Shown in pieces: positions 5,547-5,583 of a stretch of 5,583 nt of DNA. The translations under genes were made by a program, and so were the position numbers. The stretch comes from Candidatus Fermentibacterota bacterium (GTDB lineage Bacteria > JAFGKV01): NCBI GenBank assembly GCA_030620115.1, contig JAUXFG010000212.1:1-5583 (forward strand). Reading direction: 5' to 3'. Every line of letters starts with the position of its first letter. Positions within the stretch are counted from its first letter, which is position 1. The notes under the pieces are model-generated. The model worked only from the letters and a program-made list of their open reading frames with translations, was not told the DNA's origin and searched no databases.

Positions 5547-5583
5547 AATTCTTCCCTTTCCTAATCCGCCTGCCTCCTGAGGA

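Overview
The window most resembles a Gram-negative bacterium, probably an uncultured lineage of or near the FCB group (Bacteroidetes/Chlorobi and neighbouring candidate phyla). This is an inference. It rests on a short primary-type sigma factor without region 1.1, a periplasmic Do-family (HtrA) protease, and intergenic spaces full of short repeats of the kind common in metagenome-assembled genomes. Nothing here fixes the phylum.

Layout. Positions 1-478 hold no gene. They contain four 46-bp tandem units, each with three AGCGTTC heptamers, then a long imperfect inverted repeat built on AGATTCTTCG / CAGAATGAC, then a second heptamer array (AACATCC type). Positions 479-2530 (+) encode a secreted GH13 alpha-glucan debranching enzyme of pullulanase/isoamylase type with all catalytic residues present. 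A 77-bp gap follows. Two genes on the minus strand then converge on it: an HtrA/DegP-like protease (4956 down to 3487) and, 24 bp downstream, a 284-residue sigma-70 family factor (3462 down to 2608) with a TTG start and a strong Shine-Dalgarno sequence. Protease and sigma factor look like one operon.

The 627 bp upstream of the protease (4957-5583) carry a good sigma-70 type promoter (TTGACT-N17-TATACT, 5231-5259, minus strand), a predicted leader of about 270 nt with small dyads, and at the far end an inverted copy of the composite repeat found at the left edge.

The genes do not form an obvious single pathway. The debranching enzyme would act on alpha-glucans outside the cytoplasm. The protease-sigma pair suggests that envelope protein quality control is co-expressed with a housekeeping-type sigma factor. 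The least explained material is the related repeat modules in opposite orientation at the two ends and the long structured leader of the protease operon. I saw no convincing new multi-gene system.
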